Source: Ligula intestinalis
Lineage: Eukaryota; Platyhelminthes; Cestoda; Diphyllobothriidea; Diphyllobothriidae
Direction of reading: 5' to 3'
DNA length: 64,000 bases
NCBI GenBank assembly: GCA_036362985.1
Contig: JAYGXS010000005.1
Location: forward strand, 1,057,741 to 1,121,740
A program made the translations under genes and the position numbers. The notes under the pieces were generated by a model. It saw only the letters and a program-made list of their open reading frames with translations, made no database searches and was not told where the DNA came from. Positions 22,200-34,800 of the stretch are shown here, piece after piece; the first letter of the stretch is position 1; each line of letters opens with the position of its first letter.

Positions 22200-24690
22200 G
22201 CTTTTATATTTCTTTTAGGTAACAAATTTGGCTAAGGTTGTCCATTGATATTTCAAAGTTTTCCCACATGCATTAATGCCGGTTTGCAAGTAATTATCAA
22301 TGTTTCGCAAACTTCGAAATTTTGCGTGCCCTCTTCGCAGTACTAATATTTATTTTGTAAAATGACAGCCCTCAAATTCACGACTGACAGCGTGTCGGGA
22401 TACATTCAGATGCGTCAGGTTTATTGCGAGGACTGTGCTGAAGTGTCGGTCCAGCTCTCTCTCTCTCTCTTGCTCTTTTGAATTCTTGTAAGCTGTTTTG
22501 TCGGCAGCAATATAAAGTGTCTACAGCATTCCCAGAGGCCAAGGCGGAGTACATAGTGGAGCGACATAATGACCAGCAAACACTGAAACGTTTTCCGTAC
22601 GTTGGACAGCCATTCAACATTAATTTGCTAGATAGATCCTAAACCGAGGTCGGGCTTCTTAATATAGTCATAAGTAGTTTTTGCAGCAATTAAGGCTATG
22701 ACACCAGCGTTAATTCCTTCATTCGTGCGATAGGACTGAAGATGCGATGGAGACATCCGCTTAAAACTGAGAGCTTGGAGAATGGTCATTCGGAACACCT
22801 TCGAAAAGCACTGGTGAAGATTCTTTTCAGTAATGCCAGTGCAGTGTTTGCAGTAAGCAATGTAACTATCGACAAATATGGGATCCTAATTCTCTCTCTA
22901 GTTGTCTTCAATGCCTACTCGGATTACTTGACAGCGTGCCCATTTAGCCGGAAGTTAGGTTAGATGTAACTAAGAGCGAATGCCTTTCAAGCATGCTAGT
23001 ACTTAATTACATCGACTATCTCCATCAGTCTCACATGCTTCATGCCTGCAATCCTGTTGAATTAGTTGCTGGAGCACGGTTTTCGAGATGGGCACCTTCC
23101 GTCTAGCGACTATGCCATGTTTATGATGTTAAACTGCACATTTCTCATGAATTCGGCTTCGCCGTGCAACCAAGTCGTCAGTCCACTTGTTTTACTCATT
23201 GCCCGAAGAGTGACTAAATCTCGCACCGAAACTTGTCAGCCTGTTTAAGTCAAAGAAATCCGAGCAGTTACCGCTGCACTATTTCGGGAGTCCGGGGCTG
23301 CAGTCGGTACGGGAGCTTTGCTGACCTCCGGCACCCATTCTTCGCACTAATGAACTCACCAACTTGGACAGAGACTGGTGCCTGTTAATGGGAATAGAGA
23401 ATAAGGTCTGCACATTTCCTTCCTCGTTATAAATGCTCTGACGTGCCTGAGGCTAGCACGGTACGCTTAAAGTCGTGGCTTAGAAGGTTGCCAAATGACG
23501 GGGTAACGAGGGCCGCGTGGTCAGTCCAGTGTGTGTTTGTGTGGAGTGGCCGAATGGTGGATCAGGGGTCAGCCTGCAATGGCTCACACCCGCGGAGGCA
23601 TAGTTAAGTCAGGTGTGACGGCATGCCTGGGGAAGGCTCTGGCCGCGCCAGCCAACTGTGCCCTCTTGTGTGCCTCTGATCCTCTTGAATTGGTCATGAC
23701 AACGGGTCCAGGTGGGAGAGCGAGAGAGCTCAGGAGATGAGAGGCAAGTCTATTCTCACTACAATCGAAATCACCCTCGGTTCACCGCACCTGCGCCACC
23801 TTGCAGACAGTAAACTGTCGTGTGGTAAAATATATCCTTCGAAAGTAAGCGCTCTGCAGCTTAAAACATGAACTGGTTTTTGATATAGCCATAAATAACG
23901 TTGGCAGAGCTGTATACAAACCAATTTACATGATTCCCGACACGGAAAGTCCAGGCAGAATTGAAGTATCCGTTTCAGTGTTTCAGTAAGGGCAGAATTA
24001 AGACGTCATTACATACTTCCGCTCGCAAACGACGTAGAGCGCCTGGACACCGACGTTCAAGTGCTTAGACCACCCAGCGTAAATGCTCTGTGGTCCACCG
24101 ACACCTGCTTCTTCCCTACTCACATCAGCATCCGCAATCGAGCTGCCACTAGCTGATGCCCGTCAGTAAACTTAATAAAGACTAATCCTAGATTACCTCG
24201 GCCATTTACTAGCATGCCTCAACTGTACAAAACTCTATTTCCCCTACTGACCTCGTCCTGTCTAGACGTTGGCTAATTGAGAAGTTTCCTCTGAGTTGGT
24301 TTTGCATTCCATCTATCAGCTGACCAAGTCCTGCGTTAGGACGCACGAGGGCGTGTTTATTTTATTGTCTCCGCGGTGTGTATGCTAGGAGGCCCCGTTT
24401 GGTCCTTAATTAGCTCTAAGCTCATGCAAACGAAATGTCGACTATGCTGAGTCTTTCAAAGTTGACTAGAGTGGGAGATCAGCGTTTTGTTTTTGTATTT
24501 TCAGTTGTTTCTATCACTTTGTGGGTCTTTTCAACCTACTATCGTAAGGAATTTAACTACTTACTGAGGGAATAAGTATCAAGTTCCCAAATGTAACCGG
24601 TTCCGGAACAATTTTTGCAACAGCGAGCAACAGTTCTACGGTGATATCTTGCTTAATCGGGGCCCAAGTTGCAGATGTTTGGAGAATTCT
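22200..24690. other. Intronic sequence, no recognised gene
   Basis: A CT microsatellite lies near 22455-22470. 23480-23720 is GC-richer and shares a short motif with 4.54 kb. No domain found. Confidence 0.4.
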
Positions 24691-24695
24691 GAATA

Positions 24696-25008
24696 TTTAC
24701 TTAGGAGGTCTGGCTAATTTGCTTAATTTAAGTTGAGCACATTGTGAAAAAACTCGCGACATTCGGCGGAATTTGAACCCGCATAGAAGAGAAGGCCTTT
24801 ACACGAAGCCTATATACTCGCAGTTGAGTTACAAATGCCACGCTTCACACCGTGGTAAAATCGATTCAAATATTAGGAAACTCACGCTGTGAAGAGTGGC
24901 ATTTGTAGCTCAACTGGGTCAGCGTTGGCTTCGCGTAAAGGCCTTCTCTACTATGCGGTTTCAAATCCCGCCGAATGCCACGAGTTTTTTCACAATTGGG
25001 TCAACTTA
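24696..25008. mobile_element. Head-to-head pair of tRNA-derived SINEs
   Basis: Two tRNA-like units in opposite orientation, minus 24758-24839 and plus 24898-24979, are each 82 nt and are separated by 58 nt of further inverted sequence. In the plus unit the acceptor arms GGCATTT and GAATGCC pair, the anticodon-like stem GGCTT/AGGCC closes a seven-base loop, and the B-box is GTTTCAAATCC. Each unit is followed outward by the SINE tail (TTTTTTCACAATTGGGTCAA on the right). An 11-bp direct repeat AATTCTGAATA flanks the whole (24685-24695, 25009-25019) and looks like a target duplication. The long variable-loop region and lack of T before the anticodon argue against working tRNAs. Confidence 0.7.
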
Positions 25009-25160
25009 AATTCTGAATAGTGTTTAAATTAGGAACAAAAAGTACCCTCCGGCAGGACACTGTTCTTACAATTCATGGATGCTCTTCTTTCCACTGGAAA
25101 TAATTATACTATATAATTGCTAGTAAAAAATTGGACAATGAAGGATAATCGAAGACCTAC

Positions 25161-25369
25161 CTGGTATAGGTACGCGGAGTCGAGATCAGCCTCACGCTCC
25201 CAGATAACCGGGCTGTTTTCACAGTTACCGGTGCTTGATGAGAGTTCGCGGAATACGACCCGGCTGCCACGAACTAAGTTCTTGCCAATTATGAAGAGAT
25301 CACCACCACCAGTCTCGGGAGCTTCCCTTGTGGACATCAGACAGATTTCAGGGCGCCCAACGATCTGCG
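25161..25369 (-). CDS. NFAT5: NFAT5-type factor, IPT-domain exon, version 2
   Basis: A 209-nt minus-strand exon with acceptor CCCTATTTTAG and donor GTAGGT. It encodes about 69 residues: GRPEICLMSTREAPETGGGD, then LFIIGKNLVRGSRVVFREL, then a variable loop, then WEREADLDSAYLYQ. The pattern matches the first half of the NFAT5 IPT/Rel C-terminal domain (PEI..., FLIGKNF.KG.KVIF, EAEID.ELF.Q). Its first two bases complete the codon left by the exon at 40131-40447 and give ILCTQ, exactly the family motif at that junction. It ends in phase 0. It is closer to vertebrate NFAT5 than version 1, so it is likely the ancestral form. Confidence 0.85.
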
Positions 25370-28300
25370 CTAAAATAGGGCAAGACAGGTACAATTTCCA
25401 ATTGAGACTACCAGCCAAAACTATAATAAAAAATATACCAAACGGAGAAGCGTGGTAGAGCGTTGCTGGATATTGCCGCCTATATGTCGGATGGACACCT
25501 AAGCTTACTGATGTACTTTACTCTGTAGTTCTCGGAAGCATTACAACTGGCGGGTAAAATCACTAATCAAGGAATTTTATTCACTATGAAATAGAATTAA
25601 GTCTTATATTTTCGTTGCCTAAAGCATGGGCATGTGAAGAGCACAGGCTCCAGGAACAGAATCTGACGAGCGGCATGGTGTGTTAAATTTACATGTCTGG
25701 CTGTTGAACGGCTAATTTTTTTCTGGCACACGTACTGATCAAACAGGAACATAATCGAGAGTGGAATTAGACAACATTAGTTGCGAGATACTGAATCTAG
25801 TTTTGTACTAAAGGTCTGCGGTTTCAGACAGTTTGAAAGCTGATTCGAATTATATTTGGCCGTTTTATTAACTGTTTGCTCCAATATCTGTTGGACTCTC
25901 CTAGTGCGATGGAGCAATGCAGCCTGAAATGAGTTTCATTTTCCAATGTGTAAAATCTTTTGCAAACAGCCTTGACAGACCTCGGATAGGAGCAGTGAGC
26001 ATAGCAACTACTCTTAAAAGTAGACAGTGAGAGCCGATGTCAAGCGAATGCAGAAATCTAAGAAGGGGTTCAAATATAAGACCGGAAGACGAAAGAATAA
26101 CGCTGTTCATGCTCAACACTACCACCACATCTCCTCACCACTACCGCACATCCAGGCAGCTGGTCGACTTAACCGACATCCATCCGCGACTTCCCTCCGC
26201 CAACTCCGACTGCAGCCTGTCCCTGGGGCGAGATTAGCTTCTGCCGTTGATTTCCTCGGAAATCCCATTCTGTTACCCACTTAACTCCTCTTCAGCCTCA
26301 AAGTTCCTTCGGTGCTGTCATAAAAAATGTCAGTTTTTATTTGGGAAAGCGCAGGTGCTGTGGGCCGATTCGGTCCACTTCAATTACATTTCGTTTGATG
26401 TAGACTTCCTCCATCACCATAGAGGTCACCAATGCTAGAACAAAAACGCCGAACTATGTTCTAACCATGGAATCGCCTTTTGGGTAGATTGCTTCTTTTT
26501 CTGAGACTCACTGCAGTACGCTTTGACGCAGACTTCCAGCCGTCTACAAGGCCCTGAAACACCATTGGCAATTTCCTGAAAGGCGAAAAAATGTTGCTGT
26601 CTTCAGAGACCACAAGTCGCCTCGCCTTCCCAGAAGGTCCCCAACTACGCTGCAACTCTGAGTTCACCGCCAAGGACTGTCCCATTGAGGGAATATGAAG
26701 CAAGGCCCACCTTCCAATCAACTCTCCCCAACAGATGACTGTGCAGTTGTGACCGCAGAACTTTCTGTCGATTCCTCCGATAAGGAGGGGACGTCTTAGG
26801 CTTACATAACCATGATCTTCTGACAATTGGCGACGGCAACTTTCGATTCAACGTCTCCGTCTGCTTAACCGTCTTTTGATGTCTGTTGCTCTTCTCTCCG
26901 CCTAATGGTCTACCATCTTCTTGCACAACCTCACTCGTACAGGGATCCGAGTCAGCTACATGCCGACCTCTGGCCGATTCTTGTGACCAGGTGTGCACGA
27001 AAATCTGAGGGTCTACACATGACGTGCTTAGGTTGCTTATGGAGTGGGATTTAGTTGCACAACAAGGGCTTATCCAACACTCGTTAAAGTCCCTGTGCTA
27101 GTTTCGTCCAACTTTATCTGGAAATTGTGCCTGAGTTAATTTTATCAAATGACTGCTCCTATTGTGTCAAATGGTTCACCTGGTGGTTCGCAGTCCCTGA
27201 ACTGTTGGATGTCGAGGCAACATGGGTAATCATGTTTGAGGTGTCATTTTCAACGTCCCTTCCACTCTCCTAACTGACCATGTTATACGTTCTGATTTTT
27301 ACCTTTACAGTCTCCAGTCAACTTCGTCGTTTGCAGTCAGATTTGCACCACAGTCTACGTTTTGGCTAATTGAATAACAGTTGAGGATACTCCTATGTAT
27401 TGCGAAGGATAAGTTGAATTTAAATAATCCTCATCCCCTGGTTCAGTTTGGTATACACTCAGGTGGAAATTGAAAACCGGCTATTCTGTCGCTAAACTGA
27501 CCACAGCTAACTCTTGGTGTAGTTGAACCATTGCGGCTTCCAGTCGCTGGGCAGCCATTTGCCGTCAAAAATAGAGCTCCGCTCAGTCCCTTCTGCGTTA
27601 CTGAGCTTGCCAGTTATCTGTTCCAGCTCTAACCAAGCGTTCTTTAACGTAACGCAAGTGGAAACCTATGGTGCACGTCACCTCTTACATGATATATGCT
27701 TGCTTTAGACTTGTAAATCTCAAAATACCCCTCTGATGTTGGACGTTGCCTTTAATTTACTCTTCAAATTTTATCTGCTCTTCATTAAAATTCGTAAAAA
27801 TATATTTTATATCTGTCGATTACATTTATATCACACAGCTCAAGCGCTAATCTGGCGATTTCTAGGTGCGTGTATTCTCACCCCCTGTTCTCCACTGCTC
27901 TCCGGTTATCGTTTCAGCCTTGCTTAACAAAGACCTCTCGAATTTTATACGTATTCTCCGAATGCTCTCTTCAGCTGTCGGTGTTTCTTTTGCTTTTTAG
28001 TTAATATAATTCAACAGCACAGAAAAACGGTCGAACAATTTGCGGACCGCACTCCTTTTGAGGGTTTTTTCATCCACTTCACTGCCAAGTCTTCCAGTGC
28101 TATGTACCAAAGATTTCGACGTAGGTCCTGCCGTACATCCGCATACCAGCACTCCGTAATCCCATTTCTAGCACGTTACCTCACGTGTTAAAAAGAAAAT
28201 CAAGCAGCTGACATTAGACCTGTCTCCATACTAGATGTGGCTTTGATTTAGACCTTTAGCTTTATTGAATTATCTCTTGGTCTCACAGTGAATGGAGCCA

Positions 28301-28915
28301 TTTTTTGCTAACAATCTTGGACGTTCACCTTTAAAATAACCCTATTTTTCCCCTTCAGTCCGATTTGAGGTTTTCATGGTCTGGCGTGGTATTAAGAATG
28401 CACAAGCGAAGTGTGTGCTTGCCTAAATGTCGTCACAAACCCCAACACGGCAGAGAAGGAGAAAAAATTGGCCTCTTGGCACTATAGTAAAACCCTGCAA
28501 TTCATGCTCGTTGAAAATGGGCGCGTATGCATAGTTTCCCGTTCAGTTTGGTCGTATTCTGTCCAATCTCCTTCGAGATGAAGTTCGAAAGGAGCGTAGC
28601 AACTTCTCGCGCACATGGATCGGTCAAGCCTGACGAGTTCTGTGAACATAACCAATTCGAAACGCTGTAGAGTGCACTCCATGACATGCAGCTTGAGAAA
28701 TACACCCACGTGATGGTCAGTGAACCGACTCTTCATGAGAATGTGAACATTTCCAGATGAGGTCTAAAATTTTAGAAACAAAATAACATGCAAGCAACAC
28801 CTTAATTACCCTAAAAGTAGTCGTAGTTTACTAAGATCAACACGGCTAGTGTTTCTTGTGATTACCTGGTGGCTTCTACTAATGCTCACTCAAGTCTCGA
28901 TGACGAGACAGATGC
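25370..28915. other. Intronic sequence, no recognised gene
   Basis: Overlapping minus-strand open frames between 26461 and 26998 are long for non-coding DNA but contain no domain that I know and no convincing splice signals. The minus frames at 28482-28736 are likewise unidentified. No repeat family is evident. Confidence 0.35.
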
Positions 28916-28918
28916 TGG

Positions 28919-28967
28919 TGGTGGTGGTGGTGGTGGTGGTGGTGGTGGTGGTGGTGGNNNNNNNNNN
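28919..28967. repeat. GGT microsatellite ending in an assembly gap
   Basis: A run of GGT units reaches ten N at 28958-28967. The true length of the repeat is unknown. Confidence 0.95.
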
Positions 28968-28999
28968 TGCATCATCTCCTTCGCCAGAACTGCTTCCCA

Positions 29000-30590
29000 G
29001 AACGCGCTTCCTTTCTTGTATGCCGCTTTTTAAATAAAGTTTCATCAGTTCTTTTTACTTATGTGTCTACTTAATCTCGAAAATATCAAACGAGGAAAAA
29101 TAACCTACTAGGATAAGTCCCCCTGAGCCATCATTACCACTATATAGAATCGAAAATCCATCTGCAACCGTGATCTCATCGCGAAAACCTTCCATTTACC
29201 CTCAAGGTAAAAAAGCAGTGCCCGATGGTCCTAAAGTTCGCACGGAATATGCAGTGATGGTTTAAACGCAGTTGCAAGAGTGACCAGTACTTTTAACTAC
29301 CCATTTGAGGCCGCCAAATTTTTTTAAACTGGATCGAATGGAGATTTTCACTAGCCCGCCAATTCACATTCTCATTGGAATCCATCCTCAGATACTGAAA
29401 TTGGATAAGGGCAGTGGAGTGCCGAGGTTTCGTAGTATTTATAGGTCCTAGCCGCTGAGCCTGCATGTCTACCACAATTAGCAGCTGCTGACTCTACCAC
29501 CGATAGGTGCATATGGCGTGACCATTCTGGTGTTACAGTATGTATTTACTGTGCGTCGGTGCGCTTGTCAAAATTGTCGGCTCGTGCATTCATCTTAGGT
29601 ACCATAATCACGTGGTGAAATAAGAGCCGGCAGTCGGTTTTGCTAACTCGGGGATTTCGTCAGTTGTCCAGGTGGTTCGCCGATACTGGCTCAATGAACC
29701 ATCTACACGCGCACGCTCAGTGTGGTTACGTTCTTTGCCTAGGCAGTCTCAGCGCCGAATATGGAGCGGGTAGGTCACTGCGACCAAAGAATCATCACTC
29801 GAGGCGTTGGTGGCGCACCCGGTTGCAACCCTTCGCAGAACATCGGTTGAATCAAACTCGAACGTATGGCCGGGACCCTTCGAAGCTGACGGCATTCATC
29901 CTTAATGCTGCTGCGTACTTGGCCATGCGCAGCCTGAGTAGCCTTAGAGTATCTCCAACATAGCTGCGTCGCCTATAACCGCACCAGATGCCATGCGTTC
30001 ATTATCGTGCCACAGTGGGCCTCTTGCCCCCAAGTTCTGGCGCCTGAGGGTTGCCTGCAGCCTATGTTCAACGCCAAAGTCAATAAATGTGACAGCTTGC
30101 TAGACATTAGTTACGTGTGGGGGGGACCGGTTGGATTTGGTCTCTCCCGTCTACTTTGCGCATGCGCCATCTAAAGAAGTTGTGCGGAGTCATTCGCTCT
30201 TAACAGCCGTTGAAGGTATTGAAATTCCATGATCCCGTCTTCCGTCTCCGTACACACTGACATGCAACTGCATTTTTGGCTGATGGGTGGTTGTTGTTGC
30301 AGTTCAGTACTCATGTCGTATTTGTCGCTTTCCTACTTACTTTGATAATTAGGCTACTAAAGGGTTTGCGGCCAACGTGGATATTAGGAAGGTCCAACTG
30401 GTTGTATGGCTGTTGCTACTTTGTAAAGCTCTTGTTCCTATGATCGTGCCTCCTACTGCTTTCAGGAACCCGACTCCTCGCTTCTATTGGGGACTAGCGC
30501 GGAAGCCCGGCTTCGCCTTGGGCTTCCTTACATGTTGTTGTCCCATAAGTAGGCAAAGTCTGTATGAGAACCTCTGAAAATGATTATGTT
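29000..30590. other. Intronic sequence, no recognised gene
   Basis: 29580-30120 is GC-richer and contains a CAATAAATG signal near 30085, but no domain, splice-supported exon or known repeat was recognised. Confidence 0.35.
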
Positions 30591-30690
30591 CAGTTCAGTT
30601 CAGTTTTATTAGGGAAATGTAGGTAAATACCTTTGAACTCCCTCTTTGTGCATAGCTATGATGCAGAACATGTGGCGTTGTCAGTAATGG
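30590..30690 (-). mobile_element. CR1-type LINE 3' end fragment
   Basis: CAGTTCAGTTCAGTTTTATT followed by AGGGAAATGTAGGTAAATAC and TTTGAACTCCCTC matches the 3' end at 44379-44460. The short CTGAA repeat at the extreme end is the typical microsatellite-like CR1 tail. Confidence 0.65.
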
Positions 30691-30849
30691 AACTGAGTTA
30701 GGGGGGGGGGGGCAGACAGTAAAAAAACTCCTTAGGCATTTTCCATAAGTCTATGATAATAGTGAAGTCAATGGAAGCGTGGATTTCCAGGGCGGACTTG
30801 AAACTGTTAACGTAGGTGGTGCGCTGGTGGAGCATGTGTAGAAAAGAAA

Positions 30850-31705
30850 CTATTATACGATGCTTCAAGCCTGGCTACACCCGGGATCCGCTTTGAGCTT
30901 GTAGGTTGATGTCTTCTGCGAAGTATATTTGTAGAAATTTCGGCTAGCCATCAGGAGGAGGTAGAAACGATCCGATCCGGGGCAAACTTGGCCTTCCACA
31001 TTAAAGGTTGGCATAAATTCAACCTCATGAACAATGTCGGCACCAAAAGAGGTCATTTGAAACGCCCAATTGTATTTTCTTATGTTTAAAAGGAAATTTT
31101 TGGAGTCGTCGGTATTACCAGTAAGCAATATTTGGAGTGTTTCTGGTGGTTGGGGGAAGTTACTCAGTAGAACTTTACCGTTGGAACAGCACATGCCATC
31201 CGTTTCACCAGTCCACTTTTTCGCCTGACAATGTCCGCAAAAATCCACCATCCTCCCAATGGAAACATTTGAATCTCCCACTTAACCAAGACTTGGGTTG
31301 CAGTTGAGTGAACCTTTGCTACATACTTGAGCATTTATCGAAGCAAACAACGGGCCAGAGTTGCCAAACCGTATGTGAATTGGTTGCGAACTTGAGTTTT
31401 CAGCATAGATTGGGCGTTGATCCGCTCTCTGTAATGCTTGCATAGCCTGGCGTGCACTTCTACGTCTAGGCAATTCGTTTTGCCGACGTTGCACATCTCT
31501 TATCCTATCTAGGTCTCTTCTTTGCAGAGGTTAAACTTCGGTTTCTTGGGAGCGTCGATATCGCTGACGCATGACATTAGTCTCCAGTCGAAGCTGTCTT
31601 TCATTTTGCGTTTCTTGCGAACGTCTATTAACATTGGCAAATCTCTTCTGTTCCATCGTCTGAACTTGTGTTCTCGCGGCTGCTCTAATTCCTTTTCTAC
31701 CTAAT
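30850..31705 (-). mobile_element. Helitron fragment, N-terminal part of the Rep/helicase protein
   Basis: The minus strand encodes an Arg/Gln-rich lead (RRQNELPRRRSARQAMQAL), an in-frame stop near 31282, then CGHCQAKKWTGETDGMCC, NGKVLLSNFPQPPETLQILL, NIRKYNWAFQMTSFGAD and FMPTFNVEGQV. This Cys-containing block and the FQMTSFGA...FMPTF signature are those of the conserved N-terminal domain of Helitron rolling-circle transposases. The Rep and helicase domains are absent, and the piece ends near 30865. It is a dead fragment in the same orientation as the NFAT gene. Confidence 0.8.
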
Positions 31706-31852
31706 GAGGTAGAACCTACAAATAGGCTATTATTTTGAACAAAATAACATTGGGTAGATGACCTGGATGCAAATATGTGGGTCCAGGTGGAAGTGGGTCA
31801 AGTGATTTACGGAACGCTGGCCTGAAACAGCTGCCTGTCACCAATGCTAACG

Positions 31853-31881
31853 GGGGGACGCCTAGGTAGACGGCGTCCCCC
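31853..31881. other. Perfect 10-bp hairpin
   Basis: GGGGGACGCC (31853-31862) and GGCGTCCCCC (31872-31881) form a perfect stem with a nine-base loop. It lies between the Helitron piece and the RTE 3' end, and its owner is unclear. Confidence 0.6.
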
Positions 31882-31899
31882 AGTCCTCGAGATCTTTAT

Positions 31900-34800
31900 G
31901 GCCTCGCCCTTTATACTTACTTGTACTTGTTACGGCTGTGATCATGCCTGATCTAGCCGGCCTCAATGATGTTACGAACGGTACCTCTCCATGCGTGGCG
32001 ATTGGCGGCAGCGGATCTCGAAAGCTCCACCCAGTCCCTTCTCCAGCGACGGAGGCCGAAGATAGAAGGTCCAAGAACTGCTTCCATATCTTGATGGACG
32101 GTGTCTAGCCAAGTCTTCAGTTGCCCTCCTCTTCGACGTTTCCAGGTGGGCTGCGGTGCCGGGTCGAGGGCAGCATAGGTAAGCTCGTGGGGCGGACGAA
32201 AAAGAACGTGTCTAAACCACCTCAGTCGCCTTTCTTGAATGGCCTGAGATATCCTCGTGGCACGATCGCAGTAGATGCGAACTGTCTCATTTGAGATGAA
32301 GTCGCTATACTTAACTCGCAGGATCGTCCTCAGGCACTGGTGGTCAAAGACCTCCAGTATTCGCTCATCTTCAGCGCGCACAGCCCAGCATTTACATCCA
32401 TAGTGGAGGACTGACCGGATGGATGCACGGTAAACACGAATCTTCGTGGCGATGGAGATGTCACGTCGGATCCATAGACGCTTTCGAAGGATTGAGAAAA
32501 CCCAGCAAGCAGCATCAATACGGGAGACAATGTCGTCCTTGCTCTTCCCATTCGGTAGCAGCCTCGCCCCGAGGTATTTAAATCTGTCTACTTCTTCAAG
32601 TTGATTGCCATTAATCCCCAGGGGTGCCTTTTCCTGGTCAGGGATGGAGCTCGAGAATAACTTCGTCTTTCCGGAATTAATGGACATGCCTACCGACATA
32701 GCGATCTCATTGAACCGCGACACTACTGACTGTAGACCATCAAAGTTTGAGGCTAACAGCGCAATATCATCGGCGTAGTCAAGATCAGTAAGTCGGCGTC
32801 CGGGTGCAAGTTCAACACCGTCCTCTTCATGTAGGGCTTTGCCGAGAATCCAGTCAATGACGTAGTTAAACAGAATGAGCGAAAGGACGCAGCCCTGTCG
32901 GACACCAGACCGTATATCGAACGACTGAGAGAGATTGTTGTGGACCAGGACTCGTGCGGTGGTAGACCGATAGCAGGCCTTAATCATCGCAATGAGTTTG
33001 GTCGGCATTCCATCCAGCTCCATTATTCGCCACAGGGACTCACGATGGATGGAATTGAATGCGGCGGCAAATTCGACGAATCAAACGGCCGTCGGTTGCT
33101 GGTAGCTATGGCGGAATTCTAGAGTGCGCCTCAGTGTGAATATTTGATCCGCACATCCACGCCCAGCTCGGAATCCGGCTTGGTTGGGTCGTGTCCTGGA
33201 GTCACGTACAGACTGGAAGCGCCTGAGAAGAACAACAGCGAAGATCTTTGCAGCAACATCGATAAGACTTATGCCACGGTAGATCTTGCATCTTGTCTTA
33301 TCTCCCTTCTTGTGGACAGGTACAAGGATACCTGAGCCCCAGTCATCGGGAACAGTCTCTTCTCGCCACGCCTGTACAATCACCTCGTGGAGCTGAGGAG
33401 CCAGGGTGTCGACACAGGACTTGTAGATTTCTACAGGAATACCGTCCTCTCCGCGCGCCTTGTTGTTGCGTAGCCTCTGTATTGCATCGGTAACTTCGTC
33501 TTCGGAAGGGATGTCACACGACACTGTGTAGGCAGGAGAGGATTGAAAATCCGCTGTGGAGGAGAGGGAGGGTGTGATGGGTTGTTCGTCAAAGTTGAGT
33601 AGGTGCTCAACGTGTTCACGCCAGCGATCGACCTTGGCCGAGTTGTCGGCAATAAATCCTCCATTCACATCGCGAACAGAATCACAGAGTGTCGGGGGCT
33701 TACCACTAACCTGGCGTATGATTTGGTATAATTTTCAAGTGTCACCAGCATTTGAAGCCTGCTCCATAGAAGTCACCGTTTCGGACCAATACTTCTGCCG
33801 ATCATCTCTAGCCGACTTTGCTATCAGCTTTCGAAGTTGGCGGAAGGAGGCATCGTTCCGGGACCTGGCTCGAGTCGTCTCGGCTGATGGCTGCAGGGTT
33901 CTTCCGCTGATCCAGTCACTGCGGCGCCGCTGAGTGTCTCCGGGAATCTTCTCAGCTGCCCCATAGATGGATGTCTTCAGTGATAGTCACTTGCTACTGC
34001 CCTAGTTGTCAGCCTGGATCATAAGACGGGACTGGATTTCTGTGCTTAAAGCCTCGGTAGTGTTGGTTTGCCGGAGCTTTGCGACATCAAGGCATCTCGC
34101 ACGTGGTAGTTTGGGCACAGATGAGAGGTGAACAGATGAGAGGTGCGAACGAGAACATGGTCAGACCCGTGGACGATACCAGTTTCGGCACTTCGCATCG
34201 ACCTGCTATCGTGGACCCAGCTGCGAAACCGTGAACCAACTAGAATATAATCGATCTGTCTGGTGGTACGGCCATCGTTCGAATACCAAGTCAGTAGATG
34301 TTTACGACGATGCTGAAAGCATGTGTTGGTAACAAACAGTCGGTTCTGTTCGGCAAACTGCAGCATCCTCTCACCATTGTCCGTTCGAGAGCCAAGCCCA
34401 AAACGACCAAGAAGGTGGCTGTTTGTCGGGTCACCGGGCACAGTCCGGCCATTCCAGTCCCCAGCAACAATTAGCCGATCTCGACGAGGGAGTCGTTCAG
34501 CTAGCTCCTGCAGCTGCGAGTAGAAATTATCTTTCTATTGCTGTTCAGCCGCCGACGTAGGTGCATATACAGATACGACCGAGATGTTCGTAAAATGGCC
34601 TTTTAGTCAAACATAGGCCATTCGGTCGTTGACTGGTTCCCATGCTAGTAGTGCACGGTTAGCTTCTTCCGAGAGGGCAATAGCCACACCGTGTCTACCA
34701 GATGAGTCACTCGGACCGCTGTGGTACAAGGTGAAATAAGAATCGACCCCCGGGATTTTGATTTCTCGGGCGCCTGAGTCGGGGAGTCGGACCTCTGAAA

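Noticed and set aside
24898..24979. tRNA gene
   Set aside because: Acceptor, anticodon-like and B-box elements are visible, but the base before the anticodon is G instead of T, the variable region is long, the unit is duplicated in inverted form, and it carries the same tail as other dispersed copies. A SINE is the better call.
26461..26998. Minus-strand gene of unknown function
   Set aside because: Two overlapping frames of similar length, no recognised motif, and no convincing acceptor or donor at the edges.
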